Of a DNA stretch of 64,000 nt, positions 1 through 10,310 are shown one piece after another. This stretch comes from Xylocopa sonorina (taxonomy: Eukaryota > Arthropoda > Insecta > Hymenoptera > Apidae): NCBI RefSeq assembly GCF_050948175.1, contig NC_135204.1, forward strand, positions 797,473 through 861,472. Direction: 5' to 3'. Positions within the stretch are counted from its first letter, which is position 1. The number at the start of each line of letters is the position of its first letter. A program made the position numbers and the translations under genes. The notes beneath the pieces are model-generated. The model made no database searches. It was not told the origin of the DNA and saw only the letters and a program-made list of their open reading frames with translations.

Positions 1-2148
1 GTATCCAAGCAATAGTTTTCTAATGCTTCTTAAATCGTCATATCGCATCTCATATCTACGTTTCATGATAAGTCATAATATTCATTGCGAAGTGACATGT
101 ATACCTCGTATTCCTTTCAAAAGTATGTAAATGCGACACTTCCTTGCCAGGAAGTACCTTTTGCAGATGTCTACGTATCGAAGCAATAGAGTTCTAATGC
201 TTCTTAAATCGTCATATCGCATCTCATATCTACGTTTCCTAATAAGATATAATATTCATTGTGGAGTGTTATGTATACCTCATATTCACTTCAAAAGAAT
301 GTAAACGCTACACTTCCTTGCCAGGAAATAGCGTTTGCAGATGCCTGCGAATCGAAGCAATAGAGTTCTAAAGCTTCATAAATAACCATATCGCATCTCA
401 TTTCTATGTTTCATGATAAGATATAACATTCATTGCGAAGTGCCACGAATACCTCGCATACACTTCAATGAATGTAAATGCGACGCTTCCTCACTAGGAA
501 ACAGTGTTTGCAGATGTCTACGTATCGTAGCAATACAGTTCTAATGCTCTCAAATCGCGATATCACGTCTCATTTCTATGTTTCGTGATAAGATATAATA
601 TTCATTGCGAAGTGTCATGTATAGCACGTATTCACTTCAAAAGAATGTAAATGCGACACTGCCCTGCTAGGACATAGCGTTTGCAGATGTCTACGTATCG
701 TAGGAATAATGTTCTAATACTGCATAAACCGCGATATCGCTTTTCACTACTATGTTTCAAGATAGGATATAATATCCATTGCGAAGTGTCATGTATACCC
801 AGCAATCTCTTCAAAAGAATGTAAATGCGTTGCTTCCTTGCTAGGACATAGGGTCTCCAGATATCTACGTATCGAAGCAATAGATTTCTCATACTTCTTA
901 AAACGCGATATCGGATCTCATTTCTATGTTTCATGATAAGATATAATATCCATTGCGAAGTGTCACTTATACCTCGTATTCACTTCAAATGAATGTAAAT
1001 GCGACACTTCCTTGCTAGGAAATAGCGTCTCCAGATATTTACGTATCGTAGCAATAGAGTACTAATGCTTCTTAAAACGCGATATCGCATCTCATTTCTA
1101 TGTTTCATGATAAGAAATAATAGTCACTGCGAAGTGTCATGTATACCTCGTATTCACTTCAAAAGAGTGTAAATTCGACACTTCCTTCCTAAGAAATAGC
1201 GTTTGCCGATGTCTACGTATCGTAGCAATAGAGATCTAATGCATCTTAAAACGAGATGTCGCATTCCATTTCTATGTTTCGTAATAAGAAATAGTATTCA
1301 TTGCGAAATGTCACGTATACTTCGTATTCACTTCAACAGAAAGTAAATGGACACTTCCATGCCAGGAACTAGCATTTGCAGATGTCTACGTATTGTACCA
1401 ATAGTGTTCTAATACTGCTTAAAACAAGATATCACATCTCAGTTCTATGTTTCATAATAAAATATAATATCCATTTGCGAAGTGTCATGTATACCTCGTA
1501 TTCACTTCAAAAGAATGTAAATGCGACACTACCTTGCTAGAAAATAGCGTTTGCAGATATCTACGTGTCGGAGCAATAGAGTTCTAATGCTTCTTAAAAT
1601 GCGATATCGCATCTCATTTCTATGTTTCATGATAAGATATAATTTCCATTGCGAAGTGTCATGCATACCTCGAATTGACTTCAAAAGAATGTAAATGCGA
1701 CGCTTCCATCCTAGGAAATAGCGTTTGCAAATGTCTATGTATCGTAGCAATATAGTCCTAATGCTTCCTAAAACGAGATCGCATTTCATTTCTATGTCTC
1801 GTGATAAGATATAATATTCATTGCGAAGTGACACTTATACCTCGTATTCACTTCAAATGAATATAAATGCGACATTTCCTTGCTAGGAAATAGCTTTTGC
1901 AGATGTCTACGTATCGTAGCAATAGTGCTCTAATACTGCTTAAAAAGCGATATCGCATCTGACATCTATGTTACATGATCAGATATAATATTCATTGCGA
2001 AGTGTCATGTATACATCGTATTCACTTCAAAAGAATGTAAATGCGACACTTCCTTGCTAGGAAATAGCGTTTGCACATGTCGACGTATCGAAGCAATAGT
2101 GTTGTAGTGCTTCTTAAAACGCGATATCGCATCTCATTTGTATGTCTC
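1..2148 (-). repeat. 174-bp satellite array, reverse-oriented block
   Basis: About twelve monomers of the window's main satellite, read in reverse complement. The landmarks GATGTCTACGTATCG, CGCGATATCGCATCTCATTT and ATTCATTGCGAAGTGT recur roughly every 174 bp. Monomers differ from each other by many single-base changes, so this block is less homogenised than the centre of the window. Open frames of up to about 100 codons in it are satellite read-through and share the same basic, Arg/Lys/Tyr/Leu-rich peptide; they are not genes. The block continues beyond the left edge of the window and ends at an inversion point near 2148. Confidence 0.95.
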
Positions 2149-2225
2149 ACTTCGCAATGAACATTATATCCTATCATGCAACATAGACCTGAGATGCGAT
2201 ATCGCGTTTTAAGAAGCACTACAAC
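2101..2225. repeat. Inverted-repeat junction where the satellite changes strand
   Basis: The reverse block meets the forward block near 2148. A 36-bp left arm (2101-2136) is the exact reverse complement of the right arm (2190-2225); the spacer between them is 53 bp. Outside the arms the pairing continues with mismatches because both sides are satellite. The arms share a rare variant (GCACTACAAC in place of the usual GCATTAGAAC), so they are more alike than random monomers. The inversion therefore probably arose by a fold-back of one monomer onto itself or a near copy. Confidence 0.85.
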
Positions 2226-5200
2226 TCTATTGCTACGATACGTAGACAACTGCAAACGCAACTTCCTAGCAAGGAATTGTCGCATTTACATTCTTTTGAA
2301 GTGAATACGAAATATACATGACACTTCGCAATGAATATTATATCTTATTATGAAACATAGAAATGAGATGCGATTTCGCGTTTTAAGAAGTATTAGGTTT
2401 ATATTGCTTCGATGCGTAGACATCTGAAAACGCTATTTAATAGCAAGGAAGAGTCGCATTTACATTCTTTTGAAGTGAATAGGGGGTATACATAACAGTC
2501 CACAATGAATATTATACCTTATCACGAAACATGGGAATGAGGTGCGATATCACGATTTAAGTAGCAATAGAAGTCTATTGCTTCGATACGGAGACATCTG
2601 CAAACGCTACTTCCTAGCACGGAAGTATCGCATTTACATTCTTTTGAAGTGAACGCGAGGTATACTTTACACTTCACATTGAATATTATAACTTATCGTG
2701 AAACATAGAAATGAGATGCGATATCTCGTTTTTAGAAGCATTTGAACACTATTGTTTCGATACGTAGACATCTGGAAACCCTATTTCCTAGCAAGGTAGT
2801 GACGCGTTTACGTTAATTTGAAATGAATACGTGGTATACATAACACTGCACGATGAATATTATATCTTATCATGAAACATAGGAATGACATGCGATATCG
2901 CGTTTTATGAAGCATTAGGACATTATTGCTTCGATACGGAGAGATCTGCAAAAGCTATTTCCTAGCAATGAAGTGCCGCATTTACATTCGTTTGAAGTGA
3001 ATGCGAGATATGAGTGACTCTTCGCAATGAATATTATATCTTATCATGAAACATAGAAATGAGATGCGATATCGCATTTTAAGAAGCATTAGAACACTAT
3101 TCCTTCGATGCACAGACATCTGCAAACTCTATTTCCTACCAAGGAAGTGTCGCATTTACATTCATTTGAAATGTATGCCAGGTATACACGACACTTCGCA
3201 ATGAGTATTATATCTTATCATGAAACATAGACACGAGGTGCGATACTTCGTTCAAGGAAGCATTAGAACTCTATTGCTTCGACACGTGGACATCTGGAAA
3301 CGTAATTTCCTAGAAAGGAAGTGTCGCATTTACATTCTTTTGAAGTGAATACTAGGTATACATGACATTTCGCAATGAAAATTATATCTTATCATGAGAC
3401 ATAGAAATGAGATGCGATGTCGCGTTTTAAGAAAGATTAGAACTTTATAGCTTCGATACGTAGACATCTGCAATCGCTATTTCCTAGCAAGGAAGTGTCA
3501 CATTTACATTCCACTTAAGTGTAGACGATATGTACATAACACTTAGCAATGAATATTATATTTTATCATGGAACATAGAAATGATGTGTGATATCGCGAT
3601 GTAAGAAGCATCAGAACTCTATTGCTTCGATAAAGTAGACAACTGCAAACGCTACCTCCTAGCAAGGAAGTGTCGCATTTACATTCGTTTGAAGTGAGTA
3701 CGATGTATAAATAACACTCCACAATGAATATTACATCTTATCATGAAACATAGAAATGAGATGCGATATCGTGATTTAAGAAGCATTACGACTCTATTGC
3801 TTCGATTTGGAGACATCTGCAATAGCTACTTCCTAGCAAGGAAGAGTCGCATTTACATTCATTTGAAGTAAATACGAGGTATACATGACACTTCGCAATG
3901 AATATTATATCTTATCATCAAACATAGAAATGAGATGCGGTATCGCGTTTTGAGAAGCATTAGAACCCTATTACTACGATACGTAGATATCTGCTAACGC
4001 TATTTCCTAGCAAGGAAGTGTCGCATTTACATTCGTTTGAAGTGTAGAAGAGGAATACATTACACTTCGCAATGAATATTGTACCTTATCATGAAACATA
4101 GAAATGAGCTGAAATATCGCGTTTTAAGAAGCATTAGAACTCTTTTGCTACGGTACATATACACCTGCAAACGCTATCTAATAGCAAGGAAGTGTAGCAC
4201 TTTGTTCTTTTGAAGTGAGTACGAGGTATACATAACACTTCACAATGAATATTATATCTTATCATGAGACGTGGAAAAGAAATGCAATATCTCGTTTTAA
4301 GAAGCATTAGAACTCTATTGCTTCGATACGTAGACATCTGCAACCGCTATTTCCTAGCAAGGAAGTGACGCTTTTACATTCGTTTGAAGAGTATGCGATC
4401 TATACATGACACTTCGCAATGAATATTATATCTTATAATGAAACATAGAAGTGAGATGCGATTTCGCGTCTTGAGAAGCATTAGAAATCTATTGCTTCTA
4501 TACGTGGACATCTACAATCGCTATTTCCTAGCAAGGAAGTGTCGCATTTACATTCATTTGAAGTGTATGCGAGGTATACATAACACTTCGCAATGAATAT
4601 TATATCTTATCGTAAAACATAGAAATGAGATGCACTATCTCGTTTTAAGAAGCATTAGAACTCTATTGCTACGATACTTAGACATCTGCAATCGCTATTT
4701 CCTAGGAAGGAAGTGTCGCATTTACATTCTTTTGAAGTGTATGCGTTGTATACATGACACTTCGCAATGAATATTATATCTTATCATGAAAGATAGAAGT
4801 GGGATGCGATATCGCGTCTTAGGAATCATTGCATCTGCAATCGCTATTTCCTAGGAAGGAAGTGTCGCATTTACATTCTTTTGAAGTGTATGCGTTGTAT
4901 ACATGACACTTCGCAATGAATATTATATCTTATAATGAAACATAGAAATGAGGTGCGATATCGCGTTTTAAGAAGTATTAGAGCTCTATTGTTACGATAC
5001 GTACACATCTGGAAACGCTATACCATAGCAAGGAAGAGTTTCATTTACATTCTTTTGAACCATCGATGAGATATACATAGCGCGTTGCTTTGGATATTAT
5101 CATACCAACTCACACTTATCATGAGACATAGAAATGAGATGCGATATCGCGCTTTATGAAGCATTAGAACTGCCTTGCTTCGAAACGTATACATCTAGAA

Positions 5201-5434
5201 ACGCTTTACGTAGCATGGAAGTGTGGGATTTATATTCTTTTGAAGTGTTGACGAGATATACAAAACGCGTTGCATTGAAGATTACATCTTATCATGAGAC
5301 ATATAATTGATAAGCGATATTGCTCTCTATGAAGCATTAGAACTCCATTGCTCCGATATGTAGACATCTAGAAACCCTGTTCCGTAGCAAGGAAGTGTGG
5401 CATTTACATTATATTGAATTGTATACGCTGCAGA
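2149..5434 (+). repeat. 174-bp satellite array, forward block left of the BEL element
   Basis: About nineteen forward monomers. Up to about 5050 they resemble the central subfamily (CTGCAAACGC, GTGTCGCATTT). From about 5060 to 5434 they change to the outer subfamily C (CTAGAAACGC, TTCCGTAGCA, AACGCGTTGCATTGAA, ATGAGACATA). Near 4800-4850 one monomer has lost about 25 bp between the GAATCATT and CATCTGCAATCG stretches, so two near-identical half monomers sit about 149 bp apart. The block ends inside a monomer at the BEL insertion. Confidence 0.93.
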
Positions 5435-5531
5435 ACCAGAGGACGACGAGTTTGCAAGCAACAACAGAATGTGAATTCCGACTCCAGCGAACGTAAAACC
5501 AGCAGATCCACAATTTCATCGACCGGCAAAT

Positions 5532-6232
5532 GTGGATATGTTAATCGGCACCGGCCCCGCTTTATCATCCCCTAGCATCGGCCAGTACAAGCTTTCTCCT
5601 CGCAACGATTCTGAATTAATCCTCCAAAGGACACAATTTGGACGGATCATCGGGAGGAGCGTATCCACATCGGCGCCGTGGAGGAAACATCAAACGTTCG
5701 TTACAACCCTGAATTTCGAACTTCAAAAATTCTAGGTGCTAGTAGAGGGCCCACACGTACGACAGCTATTTTCCGCGAAGCAGGAATGCGAGCAGTATTT
5801 TCACGACCACGTTAAACAGACACGAACCGGTCGTTACATTGTCGCACTGCCGTTCAGTGAAAAGAAGATGCAGTTAGGCGAAACTCGGTCGCGCGCCCTC
5901 AACCTTCTTCTTTCGCTCGAACGAAAATTCATGAAAGATCCAGAGCTGAAACGAGAATACTCCACCGTCACCGAGGAATATCTCGAGATGGGACACATGA
6001 GCCAGGTAAGGCCACGCGATTCGGATGGCCTCTACCTCATCCACCACGCCGTCATCAAACTGTCCAGCTCAACAACGAAGGTTCGCGTCGTCTTCAATGG
6101 ATCTGCAAGATCGAGCAGTAGACTGACATTGAACGATACGCTTTTGGCAGGACCAACGATACAGGTCGACATATTCGCTTTTCTCATAAGGTTCCGTCAA
6201 CACACCTATGTCTTAACCGGAGTCACATCGAG
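5532..6232 (+). pseudogene. pol: BEL/Pao pol: end of protease and N-terminal reverse transcriptase (broken)
   Basis: One reading frame holds the protease tail (VDMLIGTGPALSS, then a GRIIG motif near 5657) and, after a single in-frame TAG at 5733-5735, the start of the RT. Visible RT features are GRYIVALPF (about 5850), HHAVIKLSSSTTKVRVVFNGSA (about 6040-6110), LNDTLLAGP and the beginning of the first catalytic block, VLTG. The TAG stands where the family has Trp (FW), so a TGG to TAG change is the simplest explanation. The frame is lost near 6215-6230 by a small insertion just before the YRQ motif. The reverse transcriptase would copy element RNA into DNA in cytoplasmic particles; this copy cannot make it. 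Confidence 0.9.
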
Positions 6233-6661
6233 AAGATGTATCGGCAGTTCCTCGTAAGACCGGAAGACCGCCGATACCAGCCGATATTGTGACGAGATAA
6301 CATGGGAAAGGTGAAAACGTACGAGCTGAACACGATCGCGTTCGGACTATCTTCAGCGCCTTTCCTCGTCATCGGGTATATTCATCAGCTAGCGGACGAC
6401 GAAAAGGTGAATGCTCCTTTCGCATCGACCGTGCTCCAGCGAGATCTATACGTCGACGATCTCCTAACTGGCACAGATAATTACGAAGACGCTAGACAAC
6501 TACGGGACCAGGTAATAAAGCTACTTAACGGCGGCAACCTCCACATTCAACAATGGGTCTCGAACGAACCGAAACTTTTAGTAGGACTTCCGGAAGGCGA
6601 AATTCACCCAAAGTATTTTGGAGACGCCACAATGAAAGCTCTTGGCGTTTCGTGGCACGCG
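6233..6661 (+). pseudogene. pol: BEL/Pao pol: central reverse transcriptase with YVDD
   Basis: This continues the RT in a second frame. It opens with KMYRQFLV, hits a TGA near 6288 where a Trp is expected, then runs open from 6302. It carries the palm motifs: FGLSSAPF near 6340 and the catalytic YVDD at 6449-6460, followed by the BEL-type LLTGTDN. The two Asp of YVDD are intact. The frame stops at the TAG at 6662-6664 after GVSWHA. The frameshift upstream and stops on both sides make this a relic. Confidence 0.92.
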
Positions 6662-6664
6662 TAG

Positions 6665-7296
6665 AACGACCGAATCATCTATTCCGTGGATCCAAACATC
6701 GATACGAGGATCACCAAACGCACGATCTTATCCACCATGACAAAAATATTCGACCCGTTAGGTTTACTGGCGCCAGTAATAATAACGGCAAAAATATTTA
6801 TGCAACACATTTGGAAACTGCAATTGGCCTGGGACGAATCGCTACCAACTATCCTCCATACAGAATGGTCCACGTACGTGAAGGAAATGCAGTTATATAA
6901 CGAAACATCCTTCGAGTGACACGTATGCCAATCGAAGGTGCGAAGGGTGGAATTACACAGGTTCTGCGACGCGAGCGAACGAACATACGGAGCGTGCGTG
7001 TATCTACGGTCAGTCGACAATCGCGGACGAATTAAAACGAGACTATTATGCGCGAAATTTCGGGTCGCACCAGTAAAAGTTGTCAGCCTCGCACGTCTCG
7101 AACTTTGCGGTGCGGTGCTACTGACGTCATTATTGTCTAACGTCCGAGATAATAATGCACGCCGATTCGACTCGATTAACTTCTGGACGCATTCCACGAT
7201 AGTTTTAAATTGGCCGCAACGCGAACCAGCCACGCTAAGAGCATTCGTGACAAATAGAATGGCCGAAATTCAAACGAGAACCGATAGCGGCACGTC
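6665..7296 (+). pseudogene. pol: BEL/Pao pol: RT connection and RNase H (broken, catalytic residue changed)
   Basis: Same frame as the previous segment. The connection region reads TKRTILSTMTKIFDPLGLLAP (about 6716-6778) and WDESLP, both typical of BEL elements, and ends at a TGA at 6917-6919 that probably replaced an Arg codon (CGA). RNase H follows: FCDASERTYGACVYL (6962 onward, first Asp), RLELCGA (Glu) and FWTHSTIVLNW (about 7180). In the last motif the family has WTDST, so the second catalytic Asp is His here. The enzyme would degrade RNA in the RNA-DNA hybrid. A frameshift near 7295 moves the continuation to another frame. Confidence 0.9.
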
Positions 7297-8270
7297 AGGT
7301 CAAACGACAATCCAGCGGACCTCATATAGAGAGGACAAACACCGGCGGAATTCTTGAAGCCCTCCATCTGACGTCATGGACCATCGTGGTTTGCCGACGA
7401 TAACAGGGATTGGCCGAAATCTACGTTCAACCTCGTTTTGGAAATACCCGATATTCATCCCCATACATGCTTGGCAACGACCATCCGTAGCAACGAAATT
7501 CTCGGCCGCTATTCAGACATCGCGAAATTAAGGAGGATCGTCGCGTATTGCCTCCGATTTCGCAAAAATCATTGTAACGCAGGACCTCTAACCGTACGAG
7601 AGGTCCACGACGCTAATGATCGGATCTTGAGGCTCGTGAAAGCCTTCGCGTTTGAAAAAGAGATCCGAAATTTGAAGAACGGTACAGAGCTGCATCCAAA
7701 GAGTAACCGGCTCTCGCTGCAGCCATTCTTAGACGAAACGGGAATTCTACAGGTAGGCGGTCGACTACAAAACGCAAACATTCCCTGCGGACAGAAACAT
7801 CCGATCCTGCTTCCAAGATCGCATCACATCACCGATCTGATCATTCGTCACACGCATTTAGAGGGACATCATTCGGGTATCAATACCACGCTGGCGACAC
7901 TAAGGCAGAGGTATTGGCCCATTGATGGTAAGAAGTACATCTGGTGCTTCCGCGTAAAACCACCGGCCATGAAATACGTAATGGGCACTCTACCTGCGTC
8001 ACGCGAATCCGAATGCCGATCCTTTTATAATTGCGGAACAGATTATTGCGGTCCTTTTTATATCAAGGAAAAACGTTTCCGAAATTGTGCGCGAGTAAAA
8101 ATATATGTAGCAGTGTTTGCGTGCTTTGCAACGAGAGCGGTCTATCTTGAGATCGTCGGTGACATGACTACCGAAGCGTTCATCGCGGCATTGAAACGCT
8201 TCATCGGTCGTAGGGGCATCTGTCAGAACATTTATTCCGACAACGGGACAAAATTTCGTTGGAGTGAACA
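7297..8270 (+). pseudogene. pol: BEL/Pao pol: RNase H tail and integrase zinc-binding and catalytic core
   Basis: A third frame begins with NDNPAD (about 7303-7320) and has stops near 7333 and 7369. It is then open from 7438 to about 8415, although the homology ends near 8270. Integrase features are the His pair HTHLEGHHSG (7852-7881), the CFRVKPP block near 7950 and two catalytic Asp: D in DYCGPF at 8041-8043 and D in YSDNGTKF at 8239-8241. Of the expected C-x2-C zinc ligands only one Cys remains (IWCFRV), so the zinc finger is damaged. GDMTTEAFIAALKRFIGRRG is the usual BEL signature between the Asps. Integrase would join the DNA copy to the chromosome. Confidence 0.92.
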
Positions 8271-8344
8271 ACGAATTAAGCGCACTGTACCAAAAACTGC
8301 AAACGGGCGATTAGGTAAGACACTTCCTCACGGGCAAGGGAATA

Positions 8345-8935
8345 TCATGGCATTTCATGCCAGCTCCTTCTCCCAATTTCGGCGGCCTTTGGGAGGCAGC
8401 TGTGAAATCGTTTGAACACTACGTCAAACGAGTCGTCGGGGAAGATACGGGTTACATTCGAATAGTTCAATACGTTCGCGATCGAAATCGAAGCGATCCT
8501 AAACTCTCGCCTGCTTACTCCATTATCATCCGATCCTAATGGTCCCTAACTCCGACCCACTTCCTGATCAGCACGTCGTTAACGAGTTTGCCCGAGACTG
8601 ATTTCAGCGATACTCCTCGTAACTGATTGTCACACTAGCAACACATCCAGAACGTCCAGCAGGAATTTTGAACCAGGTGGCACAAGGAGTATATCCACCA
8701 TCTGAACGAGCGAAAAAAATGGACCAAGGGCTACCACGAGATCAAGAAAAGATCCCTCGTAGTCTTAAGGGATGACTACGTCCTGCCTTTGCAGTGGCAC
8801 CGCGGTCGAGTCGAAGAGGTGCACCCAGGTCCAGGCAAGATCACCCGAACGGTCACCATACGGACCAGCCAGGGGGTCTACAATCGCAACGTCAAGCAGT
8901 TAGCGGAGCTGCCCACATCCGAGACGATAGCGTGA
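8345..8935 (+). pseudogene. pol: BEL/Pao pol: integrase third acidic motif and C-terminal domain
   Basis: After a frameshift and a probable short deletion between 8270 and 8345, the frame of the RT and RNase H segments resumes with FGGLWEAAVKSF; the catalytic Glu is at 8393-8395. Stops and poor homology fill 8537-8665. The C-terminal domain (the DUF5641-like end of BEL integrases) is then open to a TGA at 8933-8935: RWHKEYIHHLNER near 8675, LRDDYVLPLQWHRGRV near 8770 and a YNRNVKQL motif near 8880. The open frame on another strand phase at 8794-8976 overlaps this and is a shadow. Confidence 0.88.
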
Positions 8936-9122
8936 ACCATCGACGTCGAGGCGATATTCAGATCAAACCGATTTAGATTGATCGTCACGGTCTCTCAACG
9001 GGGAGAACACGTTCCGACCGATGGAACAAATAAAACGTGGGGCCTTCGAAGACTTTATTTATTACACGTTTGTGATGAAAAGGCTATTTTTGAGATTAAG
9101 ACGTTTTAAGTAATTTCGTAAA
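8936..9122 (+). other. BEL element 3' tail and junction with satellite
   Basis: About 185 bp follow the pol stop. They contain AATAAA-like signals near 9028 and an A/T-rich stretch around 9050-9060, and then an unassigned 60-bp piece (AAAAGGCTATTTTTGAGATT) that leads into subfamily C satellite. No LTR can be recognised. The last 50 bp and the adjoining satellite occur again, inverted, at about 62430-62540, so the junction is useful as a marker of duplication. Confidence 0.7.
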
Positions 9123-9695
9123 TATATCTATTGCTGCGATATGTAGACATCTAGAAACGCTATTCCCTAGACACAAAGTGTGGGATTCACATTCTTTCGA
9201 AGTGTAGTCTTGATATACATAACGCGTTGCATTAAATATTGCATCTTATCATGGGACGTAGAAGTGCGATGCGATATCGCGTTTTATAAAGGGTTAGAAC
9301 TCTATTGCTTCGATACGTGGACATCCAGAAACGCTATTTCGTCGCAAGGAGGTGCGGCATTTACATTCTTTTGAAGTGTAAACGAGATATACATAACGCG
9401 TTGCATTGAGTAATAAATCTTATCATGAGACATAGAAATGAGATGCGATATCGCGGTTTATGGAGGATTAGAATTCTAGTGCTCGGATACGTAGACATCT
9501 AGGAACGCGGCTCCGTGGCATGGAAGTGTGGCATTTACATTCGTGTGAAGTATTGACGAGATATACATACCTCGTTGCTTTGATATTACATCTTATCATG
9601 CGATATAGAATTGAGGTACGATATCGCATTTTATGAAGCATTAGATTACAGTTGCTTCGATCTGTAGACATCTAGTAGCGCTATTCCGTAGCAAG
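9123..9695 (+). repeat. 174-bp satellite, subfamily C, forward
   Basis: Just over three monomers of the outer subfamily C, marked by CTAGAAACGC, AACGCGTTGCATT and ATCTTATCATGAGACATAGA. The first monomer has a private variant, CTATTCCCTAGACACAAAG, that is matched only at 62420-62450 on the other strand. The block ends at GCAAG, where an unrelated element begins. Confidence 0.93.
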
Positions 9696-9823
9696 TGTCA
9701 TATCCCGAGGTGCGTTAGCGTTCAATACGATGACACGATCAGTAGCTTTACCGAAGTTACTACGCGAATAGCGCGGGTCCCGTGCTTGTTGGCGGTCGGT
9801 CTCGATTTAACCAAGTATTACGT

Positions 9824-10099
9824 CTAGTACTTACATTTCGACGACTGGATAGTAATGTTTGATTCTCGTTGCAGGTATCCAATGCGCCGTGGATCCGTGT
9901 CCGGAATTGTAGCTGCGTACGGTTGGAACGCTGGAGCGTCGATCGGAATGAGCTTCCAGGCAGGCGAACTCTGGCTGGAAGGTGCGGGTGTCGAGACAGG
10001 ACGTTTCTTAACTCGAACGGGACGTATGGCGGCGAAGGTTACCCTTGCAGTAACAGGAACCGCAGTGTAGATCTTCGGATACACGGAGGCACTGCCCAC
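9824..10099 (-). CDS. Small open frame of the unclassified element, copy 2
   Basis: A 91-codon frame on the minus strand. Its middle part resembles the protein of the other copy (45848-46147): PAPSS, then W(K/R)LI, then PYxxTIPxxDPR and a following Leu-Arg. Identity over the last 40 residues is modest, but the spacing is kept, which suggests the ancestor encoded protein. I do not recognise a domain. Pro- and Ser-rich segments and the basic N-terminal part are compatible with a Gag-like or nucleic-acid-binding protein, but that is only a guess. The start codon is uncertain, and the frame may be a remnant. Confidence 0.4.
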   Translation of the reverse strand: MGSASVYPKIYTAVPVTARVTFAAIRPVRVKKRPVSTPAPSSQSSPAWKLIPIDAPAFQPYAATIPDTDPRRIGYLQRESNITIQSSKCKY

Positions 10100-10204
10100 G
10101 TATTAGCGGACGAGACGACGTAGGAACTCTTTCCTCCCCGCGCGTCGAGTACGCTTCATAGAAAGCTCAGAGTTCATCGTGGGTACTTGCACACAGGAGG
10201 ACGC

Positions 10205-10310
10205 CTAAGCACTGGTTCGCTCTACCTTACCGGGATCGACCATAGTTCAAGACACCCTTGTTACGGCAGAGGTGAAGTAAGAGCGGCTAAGCGTTGGTTC
10301 GCTCTAACCG
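10205..10310 (-). repeat. Paired 20-25 bp motif in the unclassified element, copy 2
   Basis: On the minus strand GGTTAGAGCGAACCAACGC (around 10290-10309) is followed about 82 bp later by a second, slightly changed copy (around 10204-10227). The same motif pair with similar spacing lies at 45702 and 45790 in the other copy of the element. Conservation of a spaced pair in diverged copies suggests a functional, non-coding element such as a binding or structural site. Confidence 0.55.

Larger units (their letters stand above)
5435..9122 (+). mobile_element. Decayed BEL/Pao LTR retrotransposon, internal region without LTRs
   Basis: A 3.7 kb stretch bounded by satellite on both sides encodes, in order, the end of an aspartic protease, reverse transcriptase, RNase H and integrase. 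The order and the motif wording are those of the insect BEL/Pao family. Gag, the start of the protease and both LTRs are missing. At least three frames are needed to follow the protein, and in-frame stops lie at 5733, about 6288, 6662, 6917 and elsewhere. Several stops look like single transitions (TGG to TAG or TGA, CGA to TGA). The left flank stops in the monomer at GTAGACG and the right flank resumes at TCTATTGC, so about 95 bp of target monomer is absent. No target-site duplication is visible. Base composition is clearly richer in GC than the satellite. Confidence 0.93.

Noticed and set aside
632..2285. Several minus-strand frames of 87-101 codons
   Set aside because: They are satellite read-through with the same periodic basic peptide seen throughout the window.
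6679..7233. A 184-codon open frame on the minus strand
   Set aside because: It is antisense to the BEL connection and RNase H coding region, which explains the open frame.
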